Shown: positions 63,995-64,000 of the stretch, piece after piece
Layout: each line of letters opens with the position of its first letter
Position numbering within the stretch: the stretch's first letter is position 1
From: Streptomyces sp. LUP47B
Lineage (GTDB): Bacteria; Actinomycetota; Actinomycetes; Streptomycetales; Streptomycetaceae
DNA: 64,000 bases
Assembly (NCBI RefSeq): GCF_001746295.1
Contig: NZ_MJAH01000003.1
Location: 616,575 to 680,574 of the forward strand
Direction: 5' to 3'
Made by a program: the position numbers and the translations under genes
The notes under the pieces: model-generated
What the model was told of the DNA's origin: nothing
Seen by the model: only the letters and a program-made list of their open reading frames with translations
The model's database searches: none

Positions 63995-64000
63995 TGCTGG

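Overview
The window is Streptomyces-type actinobacterial DNA. It has very high GC, dense genes, frequent GTG starts, AGGAGG-like ribosome binding sites and many 1- or 4-base stop/start overlaps. Family choices agree: a SigJ-like sigma factor fragment, two-domain universal stress proteins, CBS-BON proteins, a LacI regulator with an ABC importer lacking its own ATPase, and a GNAT / ADP-forming acyl-CoA synthetase fusion. The mix of catabolic clusters, stress genes and several decayed genes suggests an accessory chromosomal region. No rRNA, tRNA, CRISPR array, prophage or intact insertion sequence was seen.

Layout. (1) 1-5.3 kb is sparse and partly decayed: a cut sigma factor end, a small secreted peptide, a VOC protein, a small conserved hypothetical, a dihydrofolate-reductase-like protein and an FAD monooxygenase. 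(2) 5.5-24.2 kb is a large catabolic locus: MFS transporter and LysR regulator, then a 12-gene forward run (two FAH-family hydrolases, a cyclase-family hydrolase, FAD monooxygenase, amidohydrolase, extradiol-type dioxygenase, SDR, two-subunit CoA transferase, ornithine-cyclodeaminase-like enzyme, aldehyde dehydrogenase, DapA-like aldolase). A broken AraC gene follows, then a reverse P450-ferredoxin-reductase operon with a divergent TetR regulator. Together these read as hydroxylation, meta ring cleavage and channelling to CoA esters of an unidentified aromatic or heteroaromatic compound.

(3) 24.5-47.9 kb is the most striking part: a dormancy/hypoxia island resembling the DosR/DevR (Mycobacterium) and OsdR (Streptomyces) regulons. 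It holds four universal stress proteins, three CBS-BON proteins, a SulP transporter, a flavodoxin, a stand-alone cNMP-binding protein, carbamate kinase, a PNPOx-like flavoprotein, pyruvate formate-lyase with its activase, GAPDH, DUF4389 and DUF1003 membrane proteins, a DosR-like response regulator, a decayed Acg-type nitroreductase and a flavohemoglobin. A palindrome GGGCC-N4-GGCCC, or a one- to two-mismatch form, recurs in the intergenic regions of this island, mostly about 70-120 bases before a start codon. PFL, the ADP-forming synthetase (if active) and carbamate kinase could together give ATP without respiration.

(4) 47.9-52.7 kb is a sulfur-linked locus bounded by two related ArsR regulators. 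Both have an upstream AATTGC-N8-GCAATT palindrome, which suggests one shared regulon covering a SulP-STAS transporter, RsbW/STAS-like regulators and a ComB-type phosphatase. (5) 53.3-61.5 kb is a LacI-controlled L-arabinofuranoside locus (GH127, ABC importer, secreted hydrolase with a ricin-type lectin domain). (6) 61.8-64 kb is the end of a cobalt-type nitrile hydratase locus (alpha subunit, accessory protein, Ni/Co permease); the beta subunit probably lies just beyond the window.
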